From JANMMJ01 sp031373255 (GTDB taxonomy: Bacteria; Pseudomonadota; Alphaproteobacteria; Rhizobiales; Aestuariivirgaceae), in contig JANMMJ010000057.1 in the NCBI GenBank assembly GCA_031373255.1, positions 23,613 to 87,612 of the forward strand: a DNA stretch of 64,000 nucleotides. Direction: 5' to 3'. Within the stretch, counting starts at the first letter, position 1, and every line of letters begins with the position of its first letter. The notes under the pieces were generated by a model. It was not told the DNA's origin. It saw only the letters and a list, made by a program, of their open reading frames with translations, and did not search any database. This document shows positions 51,446 to 59,660 of the stretch, in pieces. The position numbers and the translations under genes are program-made.

Positions 51446-51784
51446 TTAATTTTGCAGGATTTTAGAGCCTTTAAGGACCAGTTCCGAACTGGCCTTCATG
51501 TTGATTTTGCCCCAGCCTTCAACATTTATGTCACGGCCCTTGATGTTAACCGTACCATCCTTTTTCAGCGTGATCGAGGCGTCACCCGTTTTGACGATGA
51601 CCTGCCCGTCACTCACCGACAGGACTTTTTCAATGTTTTGGAGATGCCGCCATAGCACCTGAATATGCTTCTTATGGTAGGCGAGTTCCTTGCTCTGAGC
51701 CACGTCGATTTTGAGGCCCTGCACATCCATGATCGTGTTCAACATAAGCAGCTCGTCCTGAACGTCGTCCCTTGTCATGCCCAT
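51446..51784 (-). CDS. VgrG-tip-like (beta-helix repeat) small protein
   Basis: 112 residues. Residues 1-55 are helical and charged. Residues from about 60 have the repeat rhythm of phage-spike or VgrG C-terminal beta-helices: GQVIVKTGDASITLKKDG and TVNIKGRDINVEGWGKINMK. GGAGAG precedes the ATG at good spacing. No other type VI secretion or phage tail gene is visible nearby, so this is an orphan. It may be a remnant of a spike gene or a small stand-alone family. Confidence 0.6.
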   Translation of the reverse strand: MGMTRDDVQDELLMLNTIMDVQGLKIDVAQSKELAYHKKHIQVLWRHLQNIEKVLSVSDGQVIVKTGDASITLKKDGTVNIKGRDINVEGWGKINMKASSELVLKGSKILQN

Positions 51785-51926
51785 AGCGGTCTCTCCTTAG
51801 GTTAGTTGTGGAGGCTAACAAACGCAGCCCCGCAGCACAACGAGATGTCGGGCAAATGGCTAAGGCGTGGCCCATATTGCCGTGGGCCAATTCACCCTGT
51901 AAGACGTCGCGCCAAGGGCGAATGAG

Positions 51927-52883
51927 ATGGTTAATGTTTTCATCGATGGCGAGGCCGGAACCACTGGTCTCCAGATTCGTGACCGGTTGAAGCATCGGCG
52001 CGATGTGACGCTTGTCAGCATCGATCCCGCCCGGCGCAAGGATCAGGCAGCCCGCCGCGAACTTCTGAACGAGTCCGATATCGCCATTCTCTGCTTGCCG
52101 GATGAAGCGGCCATCGAAGCCGTGGCGATGATCGATCCTGGATCGAAGACCAGGGTCATCGATGCCTCGACCGCCTATCGCGTCGATCCCGCCTGGGCCT
52201 ATGGCTTCCCTGAAATGAGCAAGGCGCAGGCCGGCCGGATTGCAAATGCCACAAGAGTTTCAAATCCCGGCTGCTATCCGCAAGGTCTGATCGCGCTGGT
52301 GAAGCCTTTGATCGACGCCGGGATCATGGGTGCGGATACGCCTGTCACCTACAACGCCGTCTCGGGCTATACCGGCGGTGGCCGCAAGATGATCGAGGAT
52401 TACGAGGCGAAGGGCGTCAAGGCTTCACCCTACATGCCTTATGGCCTGACCTTCAGCCACAAGCATCTGCCCGAGATGAAACACTACGCGGGTCTGGTCC
52501 GCGATCCCCTGTTTCAGCCGGTCGTTGGCAACTATGCCCAGGGCATGCTGGGAACTGTGCCGCTCTTCCTTGATCTTTTGGCAAAGAAGGTAACGTCCAC
52601 CGATATTCACGCAGTGTTGGCCGACGCCTACCAGAACGCCGAGTTTCTCGAAGCCGCCCCGCTTGCCATGATCGAGCGCAATTCCGCCATCGATCCCCAG
52701 GTGCTGAACAACACCAACCGGATGCGCCTTCACGTTTTCGGAAATGAGGATCGTAACCAGGTCCTGCTGATGGCGATCTACGATAATCTCGGCAAGGGCG
52801 CATCTGGTGCCGCCGTACAGAATCTCAACCTCATGATCGGCGCCGCGCAATCGCTCGGTGTCGATCTCCCGATTGCAGCATAG
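51927..52883 (+). CDS. argC: N-acetyl-gamma-glutamyl-phosphate reductase
   Basis: 318 residues, the short type 2 form. It reduces N-acetylglutamyl phosphate with NADPH in arginine synthesis. The nucleotide-binding start is NVFIDGEAGTTGLQI, and the catalytic cysteine is C116 in SNPGCYPQG. SGYTGGGRKMIEDYE and FSHKHLPEM are also typical. It precedes leuD by 11 bases and is probably co-transcribed with it, although arginine and leucine pathways are not normally coupled. Confidence 0.93.
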   Translation: MVNVFIDGEAGTTGLQIRDRLKHRRDVTLVSIDPARRKDQAARRELLNESDIAILCLPDEAAIEAVAMIDPGSKTRVIDASTAYRVDPAWAYGFPEMSKAQAGRIANATRVSNPGCYPQGLIALVKPLIDAGIMGADTPVTYNAVSGYTGGGRKMIEDYEAKGVKASPYMPYGLTFSHKHLPEMKHYAGLVRDPLFQPVVGNYAQGMLGTVPLFLDLLAKKVTSTDIHAVLADAYQNAEFLEAAPLAMIERNSAIDPQVLNNTNRMRLHVFGNEDRNQVLLMAIYDNLGKGASGAAVQNLNLMIGAAQSLGVDLPIAA

Positions 52884-52894
52884 GAAGACTTGCG

Positions 52895-53500
52895 ATGCAG
52901 AAATTCGACGTGATCACCGGTGTTGCTGCACCCCTCAACATCGTCAACATCGATACCGACATGATCATCCCGAAGCAGTTCCTGAAAACCATCAAGCGCA
53001 CCGGGCTGGGCAAATCCCTGTTCTACGAAATGCGCTACACCCAGGAAGGCCAGGAGATTTCCGATTTCGTTCTCAACAAGCCGGCTTACCGCAAGGCGCA
53101 GGTTCTGGTGGCGGGCGACAATTTCGGTTGCGGCTCGTCGCGCGAGCACGCGCCCTGGGCCCTGCTCGATTTCGGCATCCGTTGTGTGATCTCGACGAGC
53201 TTTGCCGACATTTTCTACAACAACTGTTTCAAGAACGGCATTCTTCCGATCGCTGTCTCGCCCGAAGATTTGAAGAAACTGATGGATGACGCCGAGCGCG
53301 GCAGCAACGCCACCATGACCATCGATCTGCCAAACCAGGAAATTCGAGGTCCCGATGGCGGCAAGGTGAAGTTCGACATCGATCCGTTCCGGAAGCACTG
53401 CCTGCTCAACGGGCTCGATGACATCGGCCTGACGCTTGAAAAGGCAGCCTCGATCGACGCTTTCGAAAAGTCGGCTGCAACACGTCAGTCCTGGCTCTGA
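52895..53500 (+). CDS. leuD: 3-isopropylmalate dehydratase small subunit
   Basis: 201 residues, normal for LeuD. Conserved blocks are NIDTDMIIPKQFL, GDNFGCGSSREHAPWAL and FADIFYNNCFKNGILPI. It works with LeuC (not in the window) to isomerise isopropylmalate in leucine synthesis. GGAAG precedes the ATG. leuB is found 3 kb further on, on the opposite strand. Confidence 0.95.
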   Translation: MQKFDVITGVAAPLNIVNIDTDMIIPKQFLKTIKRTGLGKSLFYEMRYTQEGQEISDFVLNKPAYRKAQVLVAGDNFGCGSSREHAPWALLDFGIRCVISTSFADIFYNNCFKNGILPIAVSPEDLKKLMDDAERGSNATMTIDLPNQEIRGPDGGKVKFDIDPFRKHCLLNGLDDIGLTLEKAASIDAFEKSAATRQSWL

Positions 53501-53514
53501 CGGCACCGTTCTCG

Positions 53515-54459
53515 TCAGATCACCAGTATAGCCTTGCCTTTGACCTCGCGCCGCGAGATAGCGCCGAGCGCTTCGGCAATCTGGTTTAACCCGTAGGTAT
53601 TGTGGATCTGCGGCTTGATCGTGCCGATTTCGGCCCATGCCAAAAGCTGTGCCATGTTTTCGCGGTGCAGCGCGGGTTCACGCTCCGTATGAGCGCCCCA
53701 GAACACGCCCGCCATGTCGCAGGATTTCAGCAGCACAAGATTGAGCGGCAGTTTCGGAATTTCACCGCTGGCGAAGCCGATGACCAGGAAACGTCCGCCC
53801 CAGGCAATGGCGCGAAGCGCCTGCTCGCTGTGCCGCCCGCCCACCGGATCATAGATTACATCGACGCCCTTTCCGCCGGTGAGCGACTTCAGCGCCTCCT
53901 TGAGGTCATGCGATTCATAGTCGACCATTTCATCCGCCCCGAGCGACTTCGCCACTGCGAGCTTTTCCGGCGAAGACGCGCACGCAATGACCCGCGCCCC
54001 CATCGCCTTGCCGATCTCGACAGCGGCTTGTCCAACGCCGCCGGAAGCTCCCAGCACTGCCAGTGTTTCGCCCCATTGCAGATGTCCGCGATCCTTGAGG
54101 GCATAAAGTGTGGTTCCGTAGGTGACACAAAGTCCTGCTGCCACCTCGTCGCTCAGGCCTGCCGGAATCGCCACGATCTTTTGGCGCGGCACGGCCACCA
54201 TCTCCCGCGCCCCTCCATAGCCAACATACGCCATCACCCGCGTACCGTCTGCGAGGGTACCGGCGATCTCCGCCGCCGGTGAGAACGGAAACGCCGGCTT
54301 CGTCTGGTACCTGCCCTCGATGATCAGTGTGTCGAAGAAATTCAATCCCGCTGCGTTGACTCGCACGAGCACTTCCCCGTCAACAGGCACTGGTGGTGCG
54401 ATATCTTCCAGCACCAATGACTGCGGCGGACCATATGCCCTGCACAGAACAGCTTTCAT
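53515..54459 (-). CDS. Quinone oxidoreductase-like MDR protein
   Basis: 314 residues of zeta-crystallin/QOR type. It has GASGGVGQAAVEIGKA for NADPH binding and YDPVGGRHSEQALRAI. No catalytic zinc ligands of alcohol dehydrogenases are apparent. It likely reduces quinones or enones with NADPH. The start overlaps the EamA stop by four bases (ATGA). The frame remains open far upstream, but that part is the other frame of the EamA gene. Confidence 0.88.
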   Translation of the reverse strand: MKAVLCRAYGPPQSLVLEDIAPPVPVDGEVLVRVNAAGLNFFDTLIIEGRYQTKPAFPFSPAAEIAGTLADGTRVMAYVGYGGAREMVAVPRQKIVAIPAGLSDEVAAGLCVTYGTTLYALKDRGHLQWGETLAVLGASGGVGQAAVEIGKAMGARVIACASSPEKLAVAKSLGADEMVDYESHDLKEALKSLTGGKGVDVIYDPVGGRHSEQALRAIAWGGRFLVIGFASGEIPKLPLNLVLLKSCDMAGVFWGAHTEREPALHRENMAQLLAWAEIGTIKPQIHNTYGLNQIAEALGAISRREVKGKAILVI

Positions 54460-55346
54460 CTCGTCTTTCCCGTCACGATCAGCACCGCCGCAGCACATAC
54501 GCCCATGCCGATAATCTGTATCCAGTTCAGCGTTTCGCCAAACAGGAAATAGGCCATGAGGGCTGAAACCGCAGGCACGAGGAAGATAAGCCCCGACACC
54601 CGTGAAACGTCGCCATGCCGGATCAGCAACATCAGCAATGATATGGCGCCGATCGACAGCACCAGAACCGACCAGAAGAAGGCAAACCATGCATTGAAGC
54701 TGCCATCGAAGCGAAATTCCTCCGTCAGCAATGCACCAAGTCCCACCACGATGACGGCGCCCGCATATTGCCACGCACCTCCGCTGGCGAGAGCGACGCC
54801 GGTTGCAAATCGCTTCTGGTAAACCGTGCCAAACGAAATGCACGCCGCACCCAGAACCGTCACTGCCGTGGTGAGCGGCGTGATTCCGCCCGTCGCCGCC
54901 GCCGTAAGCTTGGGAAAGACCACCAGCGCGATACCGGCAATCCCGACGATCAATCCCATCCAGTGCCGCGGGGTTATCACTTCGCGCAGCACCAGATGCG
55001 CAATGAAGGCCGTCATCAGCGGCTGCAGGCCGACAATCAGCGCCGAAACACCTGCCGGCATGCCATGCGCGATGGCCCAATAGACGGGCCCCAGATAGCC
55101 GCCATGCAGCAGGGCGCCAGCAACGCCCGCATGCAGGGCGAGCCGCCAGCCTGGAAACCGGCTTGAGCCGAAAGCGGCAATGGCCGCCAGGATGGCGCCC
55201 GCCGTGGCGAACCGGTAGGTCAGGAATGTCAGGGGGTCGGCATGAGGTGCCGAAAGCCTTGCAACTATGAAACCCGTAGCCCACATGAGCACGAAGAGCG
55301 CCGGAGCGGCGATGATCCAGGCGGGAGTAGTCTTGTGTTCACCCAT
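54456..55346 (-). CDS. EamA-family (DMT) transporter
   Basis: 296 residues with ten predicted membrane helices in two EamA repeats, beginning WIIAAPALFVLMWATGFIVA and LTTAVTVLGAACISFGTVYQ. It is likely an exporter of metabolites or amino acids. The ATG at 55346 gives the normal family N-terminus; longer frames add a polar extension. It is translationally coupled to the following quinone oxidoreductase gene. Confidence 0.87.
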   Translation of the reverse strand: MGEHKTTPAWIIAAPALFVLMWATGFIVARLSAPHADPLTFLTYRFATAGAILAAIAAFGSSRFPGWRLALHAGVAGALLHGGYLGPVYWAIAHGMPAGVSALIVGLQPLMTAFIAHLVLREVITPRHWMGLIVGIAGIALVVFPKLTAAATGGITPLTTAVTVLGAACISFGTVYQKRFATGVALASGGAWQYAGAVIVVGLGALLTEEFRFDGSFNAWFAFFWSVLVLSIGAISLLMLLIRHGDVSRVSGLIFLVPAVSALMAYFLFGETLNWIQIIGMGVCAAAVLIVTGKTR

Positions 55347-55405
55347 AAGCAGTCTCTTGCCTGACCCATGGCCCGCTGGCGAGCCCTGTTCCATGCGGAG
55401 GACCC

Positions 55406-56095
55406 ATGTTTGACCCACAGAAGATATTGACCCAGGTCCTCGGCGGCCACGACCAGACGGGCGCGGCTGGAACGGGCGGGCTTTCGTCCGGCCTACTTAA
55501 AGGCGGAGCCATAGGTGGCATCGCCGGCCTGCTGCTGGGCACCAAGGGCGGCCGAAACGTGGCGGAAAAGGCCCTCAAGGTGGGTGGCATGGCTGTCCTC
55601 GGCGGCATTGCCTACAAGGTCTGGAATGACTGGCAAGCCAGCAAAGGGGGCCAGCCAGCACCCGCACCGCAGGACATGAAGGACATTACCCCCCAGGCCG
55701 AGGGAACACCCTTTCTCCCACCCTCGAAGCGTGAGCGCGATGAGTTGAGCCGCACGCTGCTGTCAGCCATGATCTCTGCCGCAAAGGCAGATGGCCATAT
55801 CGATGCCGCCGAACAGACCCGCATTTTCCAGAAGCTCGATCAGGCCGACATGAACGCTGAGGAAAAAGGCTTCATCCTTGAAGAGCTTCGCAAGCCGCTC
55901 GATACCGATGCGCTCGCCGCCCGCGCCGCCTCGCCCGAGCAGGCGCTCGAAATTTACGCTGCATCTCTCCTCGCCATAGACGTCGACGGATCGACCGAAC
56001 GCGAATACCTGGCCGACCTCGCGCGCAAGCTGAAACTTGATCCGCTTTTGACCGAAAGGATCGAGGAGGAGACCGAAAAAGTGACCTCTACCTGA
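55406..56095 (+). CDS. DUF533 (YebE-like) tellurite-resistance-type protein
   Basis: 229 residues. A glycine-rich hydrophobic segment (GAIGGIAGLLLGTKGG) is followed by a second short hydrophobic part, then a helical TerB-like domain (SAMISAAKADGHIDAAEQTRIF). It is thought to be an inner-membrane protein; the function of the family is unclear. GGAGGAC precedes the ATG. It is convergent with leuB and overlaps it by eight bases at the 3' ends. Confidence 0.82.
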   Translation: MFDPQKILTQVLGGHDQTGAAGTGGLSSGLLKGGAIGGIAGLLLGTKGGRNVAEKALKVGGMAVLGGIAYKVWNDWQASKGGQPAPAPQDMKDITPQAEGTPFLPPSKRERDELSRTLLSAMISAAKADGHIDAAEQTRIFQKLDQADMNAEEKGFILEELRKPLDTDALAARAASPEQALEIYAASLLAIDVDGSTEREYLADLARKLKLDPLLTERIEEETEKVTST

Positions 56096-57197
56096 GGTCC
56101 TGCAATTCGCCGACGATGGCCGCGCCCATCTCCGTGGTGCTGACAGTCTTCTCCATTCCTTGAGCGATATCCTGGGTGCGCTGACCCTTGGCCAGTACCG
56201 CGGCAATAGCCTGGTCGACCTTGTCGGCCCATTCCACCATGCCGAAGGAATAGCGCAGGCACATTCCAAAACTGGCGATCATCGCGATAGGATTGGCCAT
56301 GCCCTTGCCGGCAATATCGGGCGCCGAACCATGTACTGGCTCATAAAGGGCCTTGCGCCGCCCCGTCTTGCCGTCGGGAGCACCAAGGGAGGCTGAAGGC
56401 AGCATGCCCAGCGAGCCCGTCAGCATCGCCGCGACATCCGACAGAACGTCGCCAAACAGATTGTCGGTAACGATGACATCGTACTGCTTCGGCCAGCGTA
56501 CCAGCTGCATGGCGCAATTGTCCGCCAGCACATGTTCAAGCGCCACGTCCTTGTAACTCTCCTGATGCACCCGCGTAACCACTTCGTTCCACAGGACACC
56601 GGACTTCATCACATTGCGCTTTTCGGCGGAGGCAACCTTGTTGTTGCGGGTTCGCGCCAGATCGAAGGCAACCCGCGCGATGCGGTCGATCTCGTAGGTG
56701 TCGTAGACCTGCGTGTCGATGGCCCGTTTCTGGCCATTGCCGAGATCCGTGATGGTCTTGGGCTCGCCGAAATAAACCCCACCCGTAAGCTCGCGCACGA
56801 TCAGGATATCGAGTCCCTCGACCACTTCGCGCTTGAGCGACGATGCATCGGCCAGTGCCGGATAGCAGATCGCCGGCCTCAGGTTGGCAAACAGACCCAG
56901 ATCCTTGCGCAACCGCAACAATCCTGCCTCTGGGCGAACCTCGTAGGGCACCTTGTCCCACTTCGGCCCGCCAACGGCTCCAAAGATCACGGCATCGGCT
57001 GCCTGCGCCTTCACCATGTCATCCTCGGAAATGGCCTTGCCATGCGCATCATAGGCACATCCTCCAACAAGCCCGCGGTCGGTTTCAAACCTGGCTATTC
57101 CTTCGTTTCCGAACCAGGCGATGATCTTCTCGACTTCGGCGGCAACTTCCGCGCCGATCCCGTCGCCGGGCAGAAGCAACAAATTGTAGGATGCCAT
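56088..57197 (-). CDS. leuB: 3-isopropylmalate dehydrogenase
   Basis: 369 residues, the normal length. It oxidatively decarboxylates 3-isopropylmalate with NAD+ in leucine synthesis. Key parts are LPGDGIGAEV, the substrate arginines in LRLRKDLGLFANLRPA, VRELTGGVYFGEP, and the metal site TDNLFGDVLSDVAAML and GSAPDIAGKGMANP. The ATG at 57197 is chosen; the frame is open to 57314, but upstream residues are not part of the family. It is divergent from the M23 peptidase gene across 54 bases. Confidence 0.95.
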   Translation of the reverse strand: MASYNLLLLPGDGIGAEVAAEVEKIIAWFGNEGIARFETDRGLVGGCAYDAHGKAISEDDMVKAQAADAVIFGAVGGPKWDKVPYEVRPEAGLLRLRKDLGLFANLRPAICYPALADASSLKREVVEGLDILIVRELTGGVYFGEPKTITDLGNGQKRAIDTQVYDTYEIDRIARVAFDLARTRNNKVASAEKRNVMKSGVLWNEVVTRVHQESYKDVALEHVLADNCAMQLVRWPKQYDVIVTDNLFGDVLSDVAAMLTGSLGMLPSASLGAPDGKTGRRKALYEPVHGSAPDIAGKGMANPIAMIASFGMCLRYSFGMVEWADKVDQAIAAVLAKGQRTQDIAQGMEKTVSTTEMGAAIVGELQDLR

Positions 57198-57251
57198 GGA
57201 AATGTCCGTGTTGTGGGGTGAAATCGGCGCAAGGATTAGGCGGAGACAACC

Positions 57252-58223
57252 ATGCTGACAAGAGCCATGCTGGCAACGGCCCTGAGCCTTTTTTCGGTTG
57301 ATGTCTTCGCACAATCAATCGAATTGGGCCTACCCTTCGCCTGCACCTTTGGCCAGGATTGCTGGATTCAGCAGTATTTCGATCACGATGCGGGCAAGGG
57401 TGTCCGCGACTACAATTGCGGCCTCGCCACATACGATGGCCACGATGGCACCGACTTCCGGATACAGGACACCACGGACAATGCTGCGGTCGTCGCCAGT
57501 GCGCCGGGCAAGGTGCGGGGTGTGCGAGACAATATGCCGGACCATCTCGTACGCAATGAGAAGGACCGCGCTGCGGTGGACAAGGTCGAATGCGGCAACG
57601 GTGTCGTCATTGACCATGCCGATGGCTGGCAGACGCAATATTGCCATATGCGTAAGGGCTCGGTCGCCGTGAAGCCTGGTGACACAGTTCAACGCGGTGA
57701 CAAGCTCGGCATGGTCGGATACTCCGGCCTGGCGTCATTTCCGCATGTTCATCTGAGTGTCAGAACCGGTGGGAAGGAAGTCGATCCGTTCCATCCGGAC
57801 GAGGCCGAAAACTGCGGCGCCGCGGCATCACTCTGGTCACCTGAAGCCCTTGCAAAGCTTGAATATCGCAACGGCGATGTGATCGGCAGCGGCTTTGCAG
57901 CCAGTGCCCTGAAGCTTGCAGATATTGAAGAAGGCCGCACCAATGCGGAAAAACCGGCGAAAGACTGGCCGGCCATGGTTTTTTATGGCTGGGCTGTCAA
58001 TCTCGACAAAGGCGACACCTTGACGGTGAGCCTGAACGGTCCGGGCGGCATTGCCGCGAAGAACCAGGAAACACTTGACCGCCACAAGGCCCAATATTTC
58101 CTTTTCGCGGGCGTGAAGCGTCCCGCCGAGGGATGGCCGCCTGGCGAGTATTCAGCAACATTCGAAGTGACCAGCGCCGCTGGAACCAAGCTTGAGCGGC
58201 GGGAAACGGCGGTCGTTGACTAA
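57252..58223 (+). CDS. Secreted M23-family metallopeptidase
   Basis: 323 residues with a signal peptide (1 to about 20). The LytM-type zinc site is H64 and D68 in GHDGTDF together with the histidines of FPHVHLSV and the earlier TQYCHM. It probably cleaves peptidoglycan cross-bridges or acts as a cell-wall regulator. A C-terminal domain of about 130 residues (from ALKLADIEEGR) is of unknown fold. GGAGAC precedes the ATG. Confidence 0.87.
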   Translation: MLTRAMLATALSLFSVDVFAQSIELGLPFACTFGQDCWIQQYFDHDAGKGVRDYNCGLATYDGHDGTDFRIQDTTDNAAVVASAPGKVRGVRDNMPDHLVRNEKDRAAVDKVECGNGVVIDHADGWQTQYCHMRKGSVAVKPGDTVQRGDKLGMVGYSGLASFPHVHLSVRTGGKEVDPFHPDEAENCGAAASLWSPEALAKLEYRNGDVIGSGFAASALKLADIEEGRTNAEKPAKDWPAMVFYGWAVNLDKGDTLTVSLNGPGGIAAKNQETLDRHKAQYFLFAGVKRPAEGWPPGEYSATFEVTSAAGTKLERRETAVVD

Positions 58224-58639
58224 ACCGGGTTGTCCAGTGCCGCGCCGCGTTTGAAGCGTTCAACTGTCTCGCGCGCCTTGTCGCGATGTTCTGGTTTCAT
58301 GTGAACCCTGATCATCGCGATCGCGGTGGCAATGACCGTAAGGTCGTCGGTAAAGCCAAGTCCGAGGATGAAGTCCGGAATCGCATCGAACGGCATGACG
58401 AAATAGGCCAGTGCGGCCAGCAGAATGCCTTTCGCCCTGAGCGGCGTCGACCTGTCAAAAGCGCAGTAATAGGCCGCGGCCATGTCTTCGGCGAACGGTA
58501 CATGGGCAAAGACCTTCGCCAGCTTGGGCCAAAAGGCCTTGCGCACGGTCTCTTCGTTCTGGGCAATGATCATAGGCAAACGAACTCCCTCCTGGACGCT
58601 CTCGCGCGTCGAAATGGTGTCGCCGCCATCACTTTTCAA
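58220..58639 (-). CDS. DUF1232 (YkvA-like) membrane protein
   Basis: 139 residues. The DUF1232 core is KGILLAALAYFVMPFDAIPDFI followed by GFTDDLTVIATAI (given here in two parts). One or two membrane helices are likely. The function is unknown. Its ATG overlaps the stop of the preceding small gene by four bases, making it the last gene of a coupled chain. Its 3' end overlaps the convergent M23 gene by four bases. Confidence 0.82.
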   Translation of the reverse strand: MKSDGGDTISTRESVQEGVRLPMIIAQNEETVRKAFWPKLAKVFAHVPFAEDMAAAYYCAFDRSTPLRAKGILLAALAYFVMPFDAIPDFILGLGFTDDLTVIATAIAMIRVHMKPEHRDKARETVERFKRGAALDNPV

Positions 58640-58830
58640 GGTGTAACTCCCGAAAGCCAGATTGCCCCCATGATCACGATGATTGCGATGAACTGGAGAA
58701 TGACCCGCCAGCGCATGAATTGCTGCGATTTATTGGCCGATCCCCCGCGCATCATGTTGAGCAGGCCGAGAACCAGCACCACGAAAACCGCCCCGATGGC
58801 AATTGGCACCAGGTAGCTGAAGAAATTCAT
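58636..58830 (-). CDS. Twin transmembrane helix small protein (HIG1-like)
   Basis: 64 residues with two helices (YLVPIAIGAVFVVLVLGLLN and ILQFIAIIVIMGAIWLSG) joined by a short loop, MMRGGSANKSQQFMRWR, which carries the pattern of the HIG1 domain. In mitochondria, HIG1 proteins associate with respiratory supercomplexes; alphaproteobacterial members are less known. Both its start and its stop overlap neighbours by four bases. Confidence 0.87.
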   Translation of the reverse strand: MNFFSYLVPIAIGAVFVVLVLGLLNMMRGGSANKSQQFMRWRVILQFIAIIVIMGAIWLSGVTP

Positions 58831-59660
58831 TGGTCGGAAACCTTGTTGAGCACGTGATCCTGAAGCCTGGGCGGCAGAAGCCTCCGGCTCCAGGCCATGA
58901 GATGGGTTAATGTTGTAACATAGTACCGGGCGCGCGGATTTTCACTCTCCAGCGCCAGCACCAGCTTGGCAAGCACCGCCTCTGGCGGCAGTTTGAAACG
59001 GCCGGAACCACCCTTGCCCAGCCGCGCCCGCTGCAGCACGTAGGCGTCACGATAGTGAGAATTTTCCCAGTCGATATTGCGCTCGAATGCGGCAAGGGCG
59101 TGTTCGACAAAGCGGCTGGTGATCGGCCCGGGTTCGATCAGCACCACCCGGATCGGCGTGCCCCGCATTTCCAGCCGCAGCGTATCCGACAGCGCTTCGA
59201 TGGCAAATTTGGTGGCATTGTAGGAACCCCGCCACTTCATTGCACCCAATCCCAGAACCGACGAGCAATTTACAATCCGGCCCTCTCCATTGGCGCGAAG
59301 CATCGGCAGGCAGCGCCGTGTCAGGTCATGCCAGCCGAATACATTGCTGGCGAAATTTTGCTCCAGCAGTTCGCGCGAAATGTCCTCCACGGCCCCGGGC
59401 TGCGCAGAAGCGCCATTGTTGAACAGCGCGAACAGCTTGCCGCCGGTTCGCCGCGACACTTCCTCCGCGCAGGACGCAACTGATTTCGCATCGGCGTATT
59501 CAAGGGCAATGCACTCAAACCCTTCGCCTTCAAGCCGCGCGATATCCTTAGGCTTCCGTGCCGTTGCAAGGACGCGGTATCCCCGTGCCTTGAGCCCCTT
59601 GGCACAGGCATATCCAATGCCGGATGAGCAACCGGTGATGACGATGGATCGGCCGTTCAA
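58827..59660 (-). CDS. Short-chain dehydrogenase/reductase
   Basis: 277 residues. The cofactor motif is TGCSSGIG near residue 9; ATARK after the second strand suggests NADP(H). FNNGASA, NCSSVLGLGAM and SYNATKFAI give the active-site serine, tyrosine and lysine. The C-terminal RRLLPPRLQDHVL is membrane-associated-looking. It resembles SDRs of lipid or retinoid type; the substrate is unknown. It is coupled by four-base overlaps to the upstream acyl-CoA dehydrogenase and the downstream HIG1-like gene. Confidence 0.87.
   Translation of the reverse strand: MNGRSIVITGCSSGIGYACAKGLKARGYRVLATARKPKDIARLEGEGFECIALEYADAKSVASCAEEVSRRTGGKLFALFNNGASAQPGAVEDISRELLEQNFASNVFGWHDLTRRCLPMLRANGEGRIVNCSSVLGLGAMKWRGSYNATKFAIEALSDTLRLEMRGTPIRVVLIEPGPITSRFVEHALAAFERNIDWENSHYRDAYVLQRARLGKGGSGRFKLPPEAVLAKLVLALESENPRARYYVTTLTHLMAWSRRLLPPRLQDHVLNKVSDQ

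Noticed and set aside
51446..51784. Prophage or type VI secretion cluster
   Set aside because: Only one small spike-like gene is present; neighbouring genes are housekeeping.
54460..55284. Long open upstream extension of the quinone oxidoreductase frame
   Set aside because: It is the other frame of the EamA gene on the same strand; the family start is the ATG at 54459, which overlaps the EamA stop.
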